Shown one piece after another: positions 18,492-27,536 of a stretch of DNA of 64,000 nt (within the stretch, counting starts at the first letter, position 1; every line of letters starts with the position of its first letter). Location: the NCBI GenBank assembly GCA_964250615.1, contig CAXUGM010000002.1; one strand, written 5' to 3'. This DNA comes from Blautia sp900556555 (GTDB taxonomy: Bacteria; Bacillota; Clostridia; Lachnospirales; Lachnospiraceae). Under the pieces are notes generated by a model. The model was not told the origin of the DNA. It did no database searches and saw nothing but the letters and a program-made list of their open reading frames with translations. A program made the position numbers and the translations under genes.

Positions 18492-19262
18492 ATGAACCAG
18501 CCTCTTCTACAAGTGAAGGATGTAAGCTACACCTATCACACGAAATCCGGTGAAACTCCGGCTCTTTCTCATATTTCTTTTTCTGTATTTCCTGGGGAGT
18601 TTGTGGCTATTGTAGGGCCTTCGGGATGTGGAAAATCCACCTTCTTAGATATGCTCTGTGGGCTGATAAAGCCTGCAAAAGGAGAACTTCTTCTCAATGG
18701 AAAACCTTTCCATGAATCCGGAACCAATATCGGCTATATGCTGCAAAAAGACCATCTTTTTGAGTGGCGGACCATTTACAGCAATATGCTCCTTGGCTTA
18801 GAGATACAGAAGCGTGTAACCAAGGAAACAAAAGAACGTGTAGACCATCTATTGGAAAATTATGGACTGGATAAGTTTAAAAACTCCAGGCCTTCCCAGC
18901 TCTCCGGTGGTATGCGGCAGCGGGCTGCCCTGATCCGCACTCTGGCTTTAGAGCCGGATCTGCTGCTTCTGGATGAACCTTTCTCTGCATTGGACTACCA
19001 GACCCGTCTGTCTGTCAGTGACGATATCGGTACAATTATCCGCCAGGAAGGAAAAACAGCTGTTCTCGTCACTCATGATATTTCGGAAGCAGTAAGCATG
19101 GCTGACCGGGTGATCATCTTTAGCAGACGCCCTGCCTGTGTGCAGAACATCATCCCCATTGAATTTGATTTGAAGAACCGTACGCCTATGTCTTCCAGAA
19201 ATGCACCGGAATTTAAGACGTATTTTAATGAAATCTGGAAGGAGCTGAATGTTCATGGCTGA
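18492..19262 (+). CDS. NitT/TauT-type ABC transporter ATP-binding protein
   Basis: This 256-residue ATPase has Walker A GPSGCGKST (about 46), signature LSGGMRQRAALIRTLA, Walker B LLLLDEPFSALD and H-loop VTHDISEA. The SsuB/TauB/NrtD subgroup is indicated by length and by RRPACVQNIIPIEF in the tail. AAAGGAG precedes the ATG. It overlaps the permease gene by 14 bp. Aliphatic sulfonate, nitrate/taurine or thiamin-precursor uptake are all possible. Confidence 0.88.
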   Translation: MNQPLLQVKDVSYTYHTKSGETPALSHISFSVFPGEFVAIVGPSGCGKSTFLDMLCGLIKPAKGELLLNGKPFHESGTNIGYMLQKDHLFEWRTIYSNMLLGLEIQKRVTKETKERVDHLLENYGLDKFKNSRPSQLSGGMRQRAALIRTLALEPDLLLLDEPFSALDYQTRLSVSDDIGTIIRQEGKTAVLVTHDISEAVSMADRVIIFSRRPACVQNIIPIEFDLKNRTPMSSRNAPEFKTYFNEIWKELNVHG

Positions 19263-20064
19263 TTTGCATGGAGTTTCGAAAGAGCAAAAGCACTATTTAC
19301 AGCACGAAAAACGGAATCAGTATCTGGTTCAGTTCCTCCGTATCCTTCTGCTGCTTTTTCTCTTATTTCTATGGGAAAGCACAGCCAGGCTCGGTATCAT
19401 TGATTCCTTTATTTTTTCCAGCCCTTCTCAGATTATTACGGTTATGAAAGACATGATTCTGGACGGCAGCCTGATAAAACATGTTTCTGTCACGCTCACG
19501 GAGACTTTTTTCAGTTTTATTCTGGTTACTGCACTGGGCATTGTCATTGCTGTATTTTTATGGGCATTTCCAAAACTTTCTGCTGTTTTAGAGCCTTATC
19601 TTGTGGTTCTGAACAGCCTTCCGAAATCTGCCCTTGCCCCGCTTTTGATTGTCTGGCTTGGAAGCAGCATGAAAACGATTATTATCGCAGGGATTTCGGT
19701 TGCTGTCTTTGGGGCAATCCTAAATCTGTACACTGGATTTTGCGAAACTGACCCTGATAAACTGAAATTAATCCGCACCCTTGGAGGAACAAAAACAGAT
19801 GCCTTGTTTAAAGTGGTTCTTCCCTCTTCCATTCCTTTGATGTTAAGTATCATGAAAGTAAATATCGGACTTTCTCTGATTGGCATTGTCATAGGAGAAA
19901 TGATTGGAAGCAAAAGCGGACTTGGCTATCTGATCATTTATTCAAGCCAGGTATTCCAGCTCACCACCATGCTGATGGCCATTGTGATTCTGTGTATCAT
20001 TGCCATTTTCTTATACGGTGTGATTTCTCTGATACAGAATCTTTATTTCAGGAAATATCATTAA
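19249..20064 (+). CDS. NitT/TauT-type ABC transporter permease
   Basis: This 271-residue permease has six membrane segments and the BPD_transp_1 coupling region (EAA-like, TLGGTKTDALFKVVLPSSIPLM, about residues 180-200). It pairs with the ATPase upstream through overlapping genes. Two ATG codons, 19249 and 19255, are possible starts. No substrate-binding protein gene is next to it: the transcript ends at a terminator and the next gene is on the other strand. The substrate therefore cannot be inferred. Confidence 0.88.
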   Translation: MFMADLHGVSKEQKHYLQHEKRNQYLVQFLRILLLLFLLFLWESTARLGIIDSFIFSSPSQIITVMKDMILDGSLIKHVSVTLTETFFSFILVTALGIVIAVFLWAFPKLSAVLEPYLVVLNSLPKSALAPLLIVWLGSSMKTIIIAGISVAVFGAILNLYTGFCETDPDKLKLIRTLGGTKTDALFKVVLPSSIPLMLSIMKVNIGLSLIGIVIGEMIGSKSGLGYLIIYSSQVFQLTTMLMAIVILCIIAIFLYGVISLIQNLYFRKYH

Positions 20065-20070
20065 CGCAAA

Positions 20071-20110
20071 AGAACATTCCTGCCACAAACACAGGAATGT
20101 TCTCTTTTTT
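20071..20110. terminator. Terminator between ABC operon and GH3 gene
   Basis: A perfect 12-bp stem (20071-20082 with 20092-20103) is followed by CTTTTTT on the plus strand. It lies between converging genes. Confidence 0.9.
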
Positions 20111-20123
20111 ATAAAACACTGTT

Positions 20124-22877
20124 TTATCTTGTCACTTCAATCCATTCAATTTCCAGACCAGGTTTTACAGGTGCTAATTCTGCCTGATAAGTTCCTGCTT
20201 CTAACTGGATATTGTTTAATTTTAATATTACCCATTCATTTTCTGTTCCATTGCTCTGAATTGTCACTACCGGCTGTCCGTTTAACAGCAGATTGCTGGA
20301 AGACTGTGCAAGAGAGGATAACGGGGAGCGTGTTTTTACCAGAAATTTATATCTGCCCGCATGCTCAATCTGCATGGTCATAGCCTCTTTTTGTGGATAC
20401 ATCTTGATTGGTGCAAAAGCAAAATCCATGTTCTCTTCCTGCATTTCCTCCAGTGTTTTTAATTTTCTTTCAGAAACCGGTGCATGAAGGATAAAGCGGA
20501 AGATGTTCATGGCACATCTTTGCAGTTCTCCTATGGTTAATGTTCCATTTTCCAATGCCTCTAAGGTATTGTCTTCATATTCATTCTCCTGGGAACCGCC
20601 GTTTGGAACTACCATATACAAATCATTCTGTGCCCTGACCATAGCTGCTGTATTATTCACACGGGCTTCTCCTCCCTTAACAGGATCGTTCATCTTTGCC
20701 CACCAGTCTGTCATGACAATTCCTGTATATCCCCACTCACCTCTTAAAATCGTGGTACACAGATCATAATTTGATGCTGACCAGTGTCCGTTTAACGGAT
20801 TGTAGGAAGTCATGATGGAACAGGCATGTCCTTCTTTCACTGCCATCTCAAAGCCTTTTAAATACATCTCTCTTACGGCACGTTCTGAAACGATAGAATC
20901 TGCCATATTTCTTGCAAGTTCCTGATTGTTACATGCAAAATGCTTCACAGTTGCGTCTGCACCACTGGTTTTGATTCCTTTTACCACGGCTGCACCACAT
21001 TTCCCGGTAAGATATGGGTCTTCTGAAAAATACTCAAAGTTTCTTCCATTCAAGGGATTTCTGTGCAGATTAATGCCTGGTCCCAATAAGGTATCAATCT
21101 CGTTTCTTTGAAGTTCTCTTCCTTCCCACTCATACAGTTCTTCCACCATAGGAAGATTCCAGCTTGCTGCCAGCATGGTTCCGATTGGCATCTGCGTTGC
21201 TTTCAGCCCGCTGTCCATGCGGATACCGGAAGGCCCGTCTGCAGTACACGCTACAGGAATACCATAACCGTAAAGGCTTGGAGCTGTTCCTCCAAAAGCA
21301 GATGCTGTTCCAGGTGTCACCAGAGGGCTGCACATACCTTCCCCTCTTACAATCATGGCTAATTCTTCCTTTGTAAGCTGAGCCACAAACTGTTCCAAAT
21401 CCGCTTTTTTATTTTTTACATCCTGGAATGAAATCCCTTTATTTCCTGTGATTTCCATCGTTTCTGGAAGATTTTCCTGGATTCTTTTTTCTAATGAGAT
21501 GGTCTGGAGCGGAACTTCTTCCCTGAGCAGAGTGTACACTCCCTGCTCTCCTTTTTCCCCTGGGCGGATTCGTTCAAAATGTTCTGTCGGTGCCAATGCT
21601 TCCTGAAGTTCTTCTGTTACAACACATTCTGGCAGTTCAAAATCGTCTGTCTCTTCCAGATAAATCTTCTGTGCGTTTCTTACATCCGTACCCACATAGA
21701 ACTTATAACTTCCGGCTTCCAGCACATAACAGGATTTATGTCCTGTCACTCCACTGTCATCATAAGATGCCATAGAACTCACCGGAAGCTCCAGTTTCAG
21801 AATTTGCTCCTGTCCTGGAGCAAGAAGCTCTGTCTTTGCAAAAACTCCCAGTTCTCTAACCGGTTTTCCCAGTTTTCCCTGGGGAGCCTCATAATATACC
21901 TGTACCACTTCTTTGCCAGAATACTGAGTTCCAATGTTTGCCACGGATACCTGCAGAATCATTCTTGCCTCTTTTCCTGTTCCCTGGATTTTTGCCTGCT
22001 GTACCTTTACGGAAAAATCTGTATAGGAAAGACCGAAGCCAAACGGAAACTGTACTTTCTCCGGGGCAAAGGTTTCGAAATAACGGTATCCTACATAAAT
22101 ATCTTCTTTATAGAAATTCTTCTCTTTATTTCCGAAATTCTCTGTACTTGGATAATCTTTTATATCATATGCAATGGTGTCTGGCAATTTCCCGCTTGGT
22201 ATAACAGCACCTGTCAGCACATCTGCACTGGCTCTGCCTGCTTCCACACCACCCTGCCAGGTATAGAGAACGCTGCGGATATGCTCTTTATGTTCCAGAC
22301 ATTCCAGCCAGCTCATATCAATGATATTGGAAACATTTAGAATAACAGCAGTATCTTCAAATACTTCTGCTACTGTTTCTAAAAGTTTCTTTTCTTCCTG
22401 TGTAAGGAAATAGCTGCCTTCCACAGCCTCATAGTCTTTATCTTCCCCTGCTGTCCTTCCGATTACTACCAGGGCTTTATTCGAAGTTTCTCTGGCTTTT
22501 TTAGCTAATTCCAAAGAAACCGGCATTTCCTTCTGGAACCATGGTTCGCTGGCCCATGCACCGCCTGCATTGTCAAAAGGATTCTCTCCGACCCACTTCT
22601 CATATACCTGAAGCAGTTCTTCATTTAATATAATATTTTTGTACTCACGGAAACCATCTACTAAATTTGTGGTATAGGCTGTATTCACTGCACCTCCTGA
22701 TCCGGTTCCGCTTTTATAATAATTAATCTGGCATCTGCCGAAAAGAGCAACCCTGTCATTTTCCGTAACCGGGAGCATATGATTTTCATTTTTCAGCAGT
22801 ACCATTCCTTCTGCGGCTGCTTTTCTTACCACTTCTCCAAACCCTTCTAAGGGCACTCCCATATATTCTTTTTTCAT
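20124..22877 (-). CDS. Glycoside hydrolase family 3 beta-glucosidase-type enzyme, permuted domain order
   Basis: This 917-residue GH3 enzyme has reordered domains: the alpha/beta-sandwich (GH3 C-type) domain comes first (about 15-280, with AAAEGMVLLKNENHMLPV). A fibronectin-III-like domain follows (about 300-400), then the TIM-barrel domain (about 490-810). The catalytic Asp is in GIVMTDWWAKM, with DGPSGIR and KHFACN also present. A beta-rich tail of about 90 residues follows and may bind carbohydrate. There is no signal peptide, so it is likely cytoplasmic and cleaves imported beta-glucosides. It is divergent from an AraC regulator. Confidence 0.93.
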   Translation of the reverse strand: MKKEYMGVPLEGFGEVVRKAAAEGMVLLKNENHMLPVTENDRVALFGRCQINYYKSGTGSGGAVNTAYTTNLVDGFREYKNIILNEELLQVYEKWVGENPFDNAGGAWASEPWFQKEMPVSLELAKKARETSNKALVVIGRTAGEDKDYEAVEGSYFLTQEEKKLLETVAEVFEDTAVILNVSNIIDMSWLECLEHKEHIRSVLYTWQGGVEAGRASADVLTGAVIPSGKLPDTIAYDIKDYPSTENFGNKEKNFYKEDIYVGYRYFETFAPEKVQFPFGFGLSYTDFSVKVQQAKIQGTGKEARMILQVSVANIGTQYSGKEVVQVYYEAPQGKLGKPVRELGVFAKTELLAPGQEQILKLELPVSSMASYDDSGVTGHKSCYVLEAGSYKFYVGTDVRNAQKIYLEETDDFELPECVVTEELQEALAPTEHFERIRPGEKGEQGVYTLLREEVPLQTISLEKRIQENLPETMEITGNKGISFQDVKNKKADLEQFVAQLTKEELAMIVRGEGMCSPLVTPGTASAFGGTAPSLYGYGIPVACTADGPSGIRMDSGLKATQMPIGTMLAASWNLPMVEELYEWEGRELQRNEIDTLLGPGINLHRNPLNGRNFEYFSEDPYLTGKCGAAVVKGIKTSGADATVKHFACNNQELARNMADSIVSERAVREMYLKGFEMAVKEGHACSIMTSYNPLNGHWSASNYDLCTTILRGEWGYTGIVMTDWWAKMNDPVKGGEARVNNTAAMVRAQNDLYMVVPNGGSQENEYEDNTLEALENGTLTIGELQRCAMNIFRFILHAPVSERKLKTLEEMQEENMDFAFAPIKMYPQKEAMTMQIEHAGRYKFLVKTRSPLSSLAQSSSNLLLNGQPVVTIQSNGTENEWVILKLNNIQLEAGTYQAELAPVKPGLEIEWIEVTR

Positions 22878-22907
22878 TGCAATAAGTCCTTTCTTTTTTC
22901 TGGTTTT

Positions 22908-22940
22908 ATTATATCCCTCTGTGAACTTCTGTGCTATAAT
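22908..22940. promoter_or_regulatory. Divergent promoters of the GH3 and AraC genes
   Basis: A minus-strand TATAAT (22913-22908) reads into the GH3 gene. A plus-strand extended -10, TGCTATAAT (22932-22940), reads into the AraC gene. The promoters are back to back within 110 bp, so one regulator could control both. Confidence 0.6.
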
Positions 22941-22987
22941 TATTCTGTTTAAAAATAAAAAAATTTTGTCCTGTTGAGGTTACGAAT

Positions 22988-23893
22988 ATGGAATATATGA
23001 AAGAAAACAAGCCCTGTATCGATGGTATTCCCCTGGAATATATCTGCCATCTTCAAGACGTCTGTGAATCGGGCATGGTATATCCTGCCCATTATCATGA
23101 TTATATAGAAATTTTATTTGGAAAAGAAAATGATTTTGAAATATACCTTGGAAATTCTTATCACCGTTTTGGTCCCGGTGATTTAGTTCTGATTCCATCC
23201 GGGGAAGTTCATCTGATTAACAGCTTGTCCCCAGCGGGTGGAAGTTATTATGTGATTCGTTTTTTACCGGATCTGATTTACAATGGGATTACTTACAGCC
23301 GCCTGAAGTTCCAGTATCTGCTCCCTTTTCTGGCAAGATATCCTCATCAGGAACAGGTCATCTCCCATGAGGTTCTAAAAGACACCTCTGTTTCCTTCTG
23401 GGTAAAAGAAATTTTGAGAGAAGACGAAGAAAAAAACTATGGCTTTGAACTGGCCGTCCGCAATCACATCGGAAATGTATTCCTGTGGATTCTACGTTAC
23501 TGGCATAAACAGGGAATTGACCTCCCCTCTGACTTTATGGCAAGCGAAGAACTTGCAGAACAATTGGAACCTGCGTTTTCTTATGTCCGGGAGCATTTTG
23601 ATACCTCTGTAAAAGCCTCCCATGCAGCAAAACTGTGCGGTATGAGCTACAGTTATTTTTCAAGAAATTTTAACCGTATTCTTCATATGAGCTTCAGCGA
23701 TTATGTGACACGCATACGCCTGGCTGAAGCGGAAAAACTCCTTGTCTCCACCACCTCTGCTGTCACAGAAATTGCTGTAGCATGCGGCTTTAATTCTACC
23801 AGTTATTTTATCAAACTATTTCAGCAACACAAAAAAGTATCCCCCGGACAGTTCCGCAAAGAGATGCTTCCGTCCTCTGCTTCCAGTCCATGA
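22988..23893 (+). CDS. AraC-family regulator, likely of the GH3 gene
   Basis: This 301-residue protein has an N-terminal cupin domain (HYHDYIEILFG at about 37; GDLVLIPSGEVHLINS at about 65-80) and C-terminal AraC HTHs (AAKLCGMSYSYFSRNF and IAVACGFNSTSYFIKLFQQH). It is adjacent and divergent to the GH3 gene and probably activates it in response to a sugar. This is inferred from context. Confidence 0.92.
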   Translation: MEYMKENKPCIDGIPLEYICHLQDVCESGMVYPAHYHDYIEILFGKENDFEIYLGNSYHRFGPGDLVLIPSGEVHLINSLSPAGGSYYVIRFLPDLIYNGITYSRLKFQYLLPFLARYPHQEQVISHEVLKDTSVSFWVKEILREDEEKNYGFELAVRNHIGNVFLWILRYWHKQGIDLPSDFMASEELAEQLEPAFSYVREHFDTSVKASHAAKLCGMSYSYFSRNFNRILHMSFSDYVTRIRLAEAEKLLVSTTSAVTEIAVACGFNSTSYFIKLFQQHKKVSPGQFRKEMLPSSASSP

Positions 23894-23896
23894 TAA

Positions 23897-23925
23897 AACC
23901 CCAGGCATTCTTCCCGGGGTTCTTT
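23897..23925. terminator. Short GC terminator
   Basis: AACCCC (23897-23902) pairs with GGGGTT (23916-23921), followed by CTTTC. It sits between the converging AraC and P-loop genes. Confidence 0.6.
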
Positions 23926-23929
23926 CATT

Positions 23930-24859
23930 TTAAACTTCAATTGCGTTGATTTCTTCATCTGACTCGTTTTGATGTTCCTGCTGTCCTACTACTCCGGCAA
24001 CCACATATTCGTCAAAACGAGGCTCATGATAAAACTCTTTTACCAAAGAAAATCCTTCGATTTTACCGGTGCTTTCTACATGCATCAGAGGACCTGTACA
24101 AATCATCTCATGGTCACCAATCCGGATTCTCTCTTCTCCACAAGGTACAATAGGTAAATCCTGACGGATTACTTCCTGTATCTTTTCCTCAATCTCATAC
24201 AAATCAAAATTCGGTTTTTCTTTGTAATTAATCATGAATCCATGTTTAATATCTGAGCGGGTATAAAACGGCCGTGCCATGTCCTTTACACAATATTCAA
24301 AGACATCTTCCGCACTGTGTGCCATTTTCCTGTAAATCAAAGATTTGAATACAATATCCGCAATATTATTAGGCAAAGGACCAAACAGGGAAGGTCTTGT
24401 TACCAGAACTTCTTCTCCCAGTCCAATCAGTAAATCTGCATTTCTTTTCAATACAGGATACAAAATTTCAAAATGCTCCACAATAACCCTTTTATTTTTA
24501 GATGTAACATCCAAAACCGCCTGGGCAATATCCTTCAAAGGCACATATTTCTTCGCTGCCCGGACATCTACATGAAAAGTCCTGGGCGTGTAAAATCCCA
24601 CGTCATCTGAGTTCAGCAGCGGCATGTTCAGGATTTCAAATTCGTCATCCTCTTCTACGGTCTGAATCCCCGGAAACATTCCCTTGATCAGCATACTCTT
24701 GCCAGAGTCCTTTGCACCGATGATTCCGATAATCTTATCAAAAGGATTCAGATACATCTGGGTAATCTTCATCCCAAGCTCCATCATCCTCAGGTTTCCC
24801 CTGGGTGCAAAAAAGAAATTATAAAGATTGCACTCATGCCTTACATTGTTATAAATCAT
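23930..24859 (-). CDS. P-loop NTPase with alanyl-tRNA-synthetase second-additional-domain-like region
   Basis: This 309-residue protein has a Walker A-like GIIGAKDSGKSMLIKGMFPG at about residues 44-63 and later IVEHFEILYPVL. Firmicute proteins of this type are usually named after an alanine-tRNA-synthetase second additional domain, here likely in the C-terminal part (about 165-280, TRSDIKHGFMINYKEKPNF). No catalytic synthetase domain is present. Its biological role is not established. The acidic C-terminal tail is probably flexible. Confidence 0.65.
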   Translation of the reverse strand: MIYNNVRHECNLYNFFFAPRGNLRMMELGMKITQMYLNPFDKIIGIIGAKDSGKSMLIKGMFPGIQTVEEDDEFEILNMPLLNSDDVGFYTPRTFHVDVRAAKKYVPLKDIAQAVLDVTSKNKRVIVEHFEILYPVLKRNADLLIGLGEEVLVTRPSLFGPLPNNIADIVFKSLIYRKMAHSAEDVFEYCVKDMARPFYTRSDIKHGFMINYKEKPNFDLYEIEEKIQEVIRQDLPIVPCGEERIRIGDHEMICTGPLMHVESTGKIEGFSLVKEFYHEPRFDEYVVAGVVGQQEHQNESDEEINAIEV

Positions 24860-24930
24860 AAAAACACCCTCATTCCCGAATACAATTAGTAGTTATTTCT
24901 ATGATACTACATGAAAAGACAAGAAAGCGT

Positions 24931-25848
24931 CTATTTCAGGAAACCGCTGATAATCTGCTCCTCTGCTTCTTCCTCGGTAAGTCCAAGGGTCATCAGTTTA
25001 ATAATCTGCTCCCCTGCTATTTTTCCAATCGCCGCCTCATGGATCAGTGCTGCATCAGAATTATTAGCCGTAATCTCAGGAATGGAACTGATTTTTGCAT
25101 TTCCCACGATAATGGCATCACATTCTGTGTGGCCACTGCATTTCGCATTTCCGTTTAATACGGACTGGAACAACTGATAAGACTCATCCTTTGCCACAGA
25201 ACGGGAAATGATATTTGCCCCTGCATCTTCCCCATCCAAATCTACGATAAAACGGCTCTCTGCTCTCTGGTTTCCATGTGTCATAAGACGCTCCATAACC
25301 TTCATGGCAGCACCTTTTGCCAGCTTCACTTTCGTAAGACGATCTGTGGAATCTACTCCCTTAATCTGAGCAGTATCCATTTCCATATAACTGCCTTCTC
25401 CCACTTCCACAATGGTCTGTGGGTTCATAACTCTCTGGCCTTTTCCGTCACCACTTCCGTAATGCTTTTCCACATATTTTACCTTTGAATTTTTTCCGAT
25501 AAAAAAGCTGTGGATTCCATCATGCTGGCTTCCATCATCACTTCCGCAGTGGATACCGCATCCCGCCACAATGGTCACATCGCAGTCATCTCCAATATAA
25601 AAATCATTATATACGGTTTCTTTCAAGCCTGCTTTACTGAGAATCACCGGCATGTGCATGCTTTCGTTTTTGGTTCCGGATTTAATCTTGATGACAATTC
25701 CATCGCCTTCTTCTCTTGGAAGAATATCAATATTTTCTGTGGTCTGTCTGCCCTCTGTTTCTCCATTGGCTCTGATATTATAAGCCCCCGCAGGAATTTC
25801 ATGAAGTCCTGAAATGGCCTCTAAAAGCTGTTTTTGAATTGTGTCCAT
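24931..25848 (-). CDS. SufB/SufD-type Fe-S cluster scaffold protein
   Basis: This 305-residue beta-helix protein of the SufB/SufD family lacks the long N-terminal part of classical SufB. SQHDGIHSFFIGKNSKVKYVEKHYG, HTECDAIIVG and ALIHEAAIGKIAGEQIIKLMTLGLTEEEA are family motifs (shown in part only). The start at 25848 overlaps the sufC stop (TAATG), so the two are translationally coupled. With only SufC beside it, this fits the minimal SMS-type system (two ATPases with two scaffold subunits) described for archaea and anaerobes. Confidence 0.88.
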   Translation of the reverse strand: MDTIQKQLLEAISGLHEIPAGAYNIRANGETEGRQTTENIDILPREEGDGIVIKIKSGTKNESMHMPVILSKAGLKETVYNDFYIGDDCDVTIVAGCGIHCGSDDGSQHDGIHSFFIGKNSKVKYVEKHYGSGDGKGQRVMNPQTIVEVGEGSYMEMDTAQIKGVDSTDRLTKVKLAKGAAMKVMERLMTHGNQRAESRFIVDLDGEDAGANIISRSVAKDESYQLFQSVLNGNAKCSGHTECDAIIVGNAKISSIPEITANNSDAALIHEAAIGKIAGEQIIKLMTLGLTEEEAEEQIISGFLK

Positions 25849-26594
25849 TAATCCTGTACCCCTTTCTGCCAGACAGCACATCCTGTGTCTGTTTCTGCTG
25901 CATTTAATAATGCCGGAAGCACATCTTCCTTGCTTCCTCTTCTCACCAGTTTTCCATCTGCAACCACTAAGATTTCATCTGCTGTGTTCAGGATTCGCTC
26001 CTGATGAGAAATAATCAAAATAGAACCTTTTTTCTTCTGTTTCATGTTTTCAAATACATGTATCAAGTTCTGGAAACTCCAAAGGTCAATTCCGGCCTCT
26101 GGCTCGTCAAATACAGACATTCTGGTTCCTCTGGCCATAACAGTGGCAATCTCAATACGCTTCATCTCTCCACCGGAAAGACTTGCATTGACTTCCCTGT
26201 TAATATAATCCTTGGCACAAAGCCCAACGGCTGACAGATATTCACAAGCTCCTGACAGAGAAATTTCTTTTCCTGCCGCAAGATGAATCAAATCAAAAAC
26301 CGTTACTCCTTTGAAACGGACCGGCTGCTGAAAAGCATAACTGATGCCGTGTTTCGCTCTCTCAGTAATACTCCAGTCTGTAATATCTTCTCCATCCAGG
26401 AAAATTCTTCCTTCTGTTGGTTTTTCAATCCCTGCGATAATTTTTGCAAGAGTGGATTTTCCTCCCCCATTTGGCCCTGTGATTGCTACAAATTTATTCT
26501 CCTCCAGGGTAAAACTTACATGTTCCAGAATTCCTTTTTCTTTTTCCTTGGAATCCTCAGGAACACGAAAGGAAACGTCTCTTAATTCAAGCAT
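25848..26594 (-). CDS. sufC: Fe-S assembly ATPase SufC
   Basis: This 248-residue ABC-type ATPase has Walker A GPNGGGKSTLAKIIAG, signature ASLSGGEMKRIEIA, Walker B MSVFDEPEAGIDLW and switch His in ISHQERI. It energises cluster assembly on the SufB/D-like partner encoded immediately downstream. No SufS, SufU or SufE follows, so sulfur must come from a cysteine desulfurase encoded elsewhere. Confidence 0.92.
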   Translation of the reverse strand: MLELRDVSFRVPEDSKEKEKGILEHVSFTLEENKFVAITGPNGGGKSTLAKIIAGIEKPTEGRIFLDGEDITDWSITERAKHGISYAFQQPVRFKGVTVFDLIHLAAGKEISLSGACEYLSAVGLCAKDYINREVNASLSGGEMKRIEIATVMARGTRMSVFDEPEAGIDLWSFQNLIHVFENMKQKKKGSILIISHQERILNTADEILVVADGKLVRRGSKEDVLPALLNAAETDTGCAVWQKGVQD

Positions 26595-26644
26595 GGTTTC
26601 TTCCTCCGTTTATATAAAATATAGATATTTTTTGTCTGATTTCT

Positions 26645-26673
26645 ATTATATACAGGTATTTTGTGATTGTAAA
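26645..26673 (-). promoter_or_regulatory. sufCB promoter
   Basis: On the minus strand TTTACA (26673-26668), a 17-bp spacer and TATAAT (26650-26645) lie about 50 bases upstream of sufC. Confidence 0.7.
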
Positions 26674-26769
26674 CGTCTTTTTTCCAATACATTCCTAAAT
26701 TTCAAGTTTCAGAATGGGGCACAGCATGTTATAATAGAGAAAACAACGAAAAAATGGAGAATTTGAGAT

Positions 26770-27447
26770 ATGGACATTAAAAATAACAATATTTTCACAG
26801 TAGAAGAATTGATGATTTTAGCTGAAAACGGTCAAAAAGATCTGATTTTCGGAGTGGGTTATTATTATGAAAACGGAATCCGCACCTCTGTAGATTATGT
26901 GCAGGCTGCTCATTGGTACGAAAAAGCCGCAAAAAAAGGACACGTGGAAGCTGCCATGCGTCTTTCTATGATGTATGCCCAGGGGAGAGGTGTAGAAAAG
27001 GATGAAAAAAAGACCTTCCAATACATGGAACAAGCCGCAAAAAGCAATAACATGAATGCACTTTATAACATGGGCCGCTGTTATGAAGAAGGAATCGGTG
27101 TAAAACCGGATTTGTCCAAGGCTCTGGAATGGTATAAAAAGGCGGCAGCCCAGGGTGATTTTCGTGCTATGTGCTTCATGGCCGCCCAGTTTCTTTCTGG
27201 CGAACTGCTTCCTTATGAACCAAAGAAAGCCTTCCAGCTCTTTGAAAAAGCTGCGAATGCCCAGATTCCTGCTGCACAGTACAATCTCTCTGTACTGTAC
27301 CGCTACGGAGAAGGTGTAGAGAAAGATGTAGAAAAAGCAGATTTCTGGCGAATCAAAGCTGCACAGAATGGTTTCCGCATGGCGGTTGAGGAATTGAACC
27401 AGGAATTGCAGGCTGAGAACGAAGAAGAAAAACAAACTAATCATTAG
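26770..27447 (+). CDS. Sel1-repeat (TPR-like) protein
   Basis: This 225-residue protein carries about five Sel1 repeats of 36 residues (for example AAHWYEKAAKKGHVEAAMRL, ALEWYKKAAAQGDFRAMCFM), which form an alpha-solenoid for protein-protein contacts. There is no signal peptide, and the tail is acidic. An extended -10 (TGTTATAAT, ending 26735) lies about 34 bases upstream. The partner is unknown. Confidence 0.88.
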   Translation: MDIKNNNIFTVEELMILAENGQKDLIFGVGYYYENGIRTSVDYVQAAHWYEKAAKKGHVEAAMRLSMMYAQGRGVEKDEKKTFQYMEQAAKSNNMNALYNMGRCYEEGIGVKPDLSKALEWYKKAAAQGDFRAMCFMAAQFLSGELLPYEPKKAFQLFEKAANAQIPAAQYNLSVLYRYGEGVEKDVEKADFWRIKAAQNGFRMAVEELNQELQAENEEEKQTNH

Positions 27448-27468
27448 TCTACAGAAAAGCAATAGCTC

Positions 27469-27510
27469 AAAGGGGAGTATGAACGCTTCATTCATACTCC
27501 CCTTTCATAA
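27469..27510. terminator. Terminator between Sel1 gene and potD
   Basis: A 15-bp stem (27469-27483 with 27491-27505) is followed by a T-containing tract. The flanking genes converge. Confidence 0.8.
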
Positions 27511-27536
27511 CAACTCTTTTTTCTCTTATGTATCTC

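Noticed and set aside
21579..22340. 253-aa plus ORF inside the GH3 gene
   Set aside because: It is a shadow frame of a clear GH3 coding sequence, with no ribosome site.
26818..27495. 225-aa minus ORF antisense to the Sel1 gene
   Set aside because: Composition and motifs support the plus-strand Sel1 repeats; the antisense frame is a shadow.
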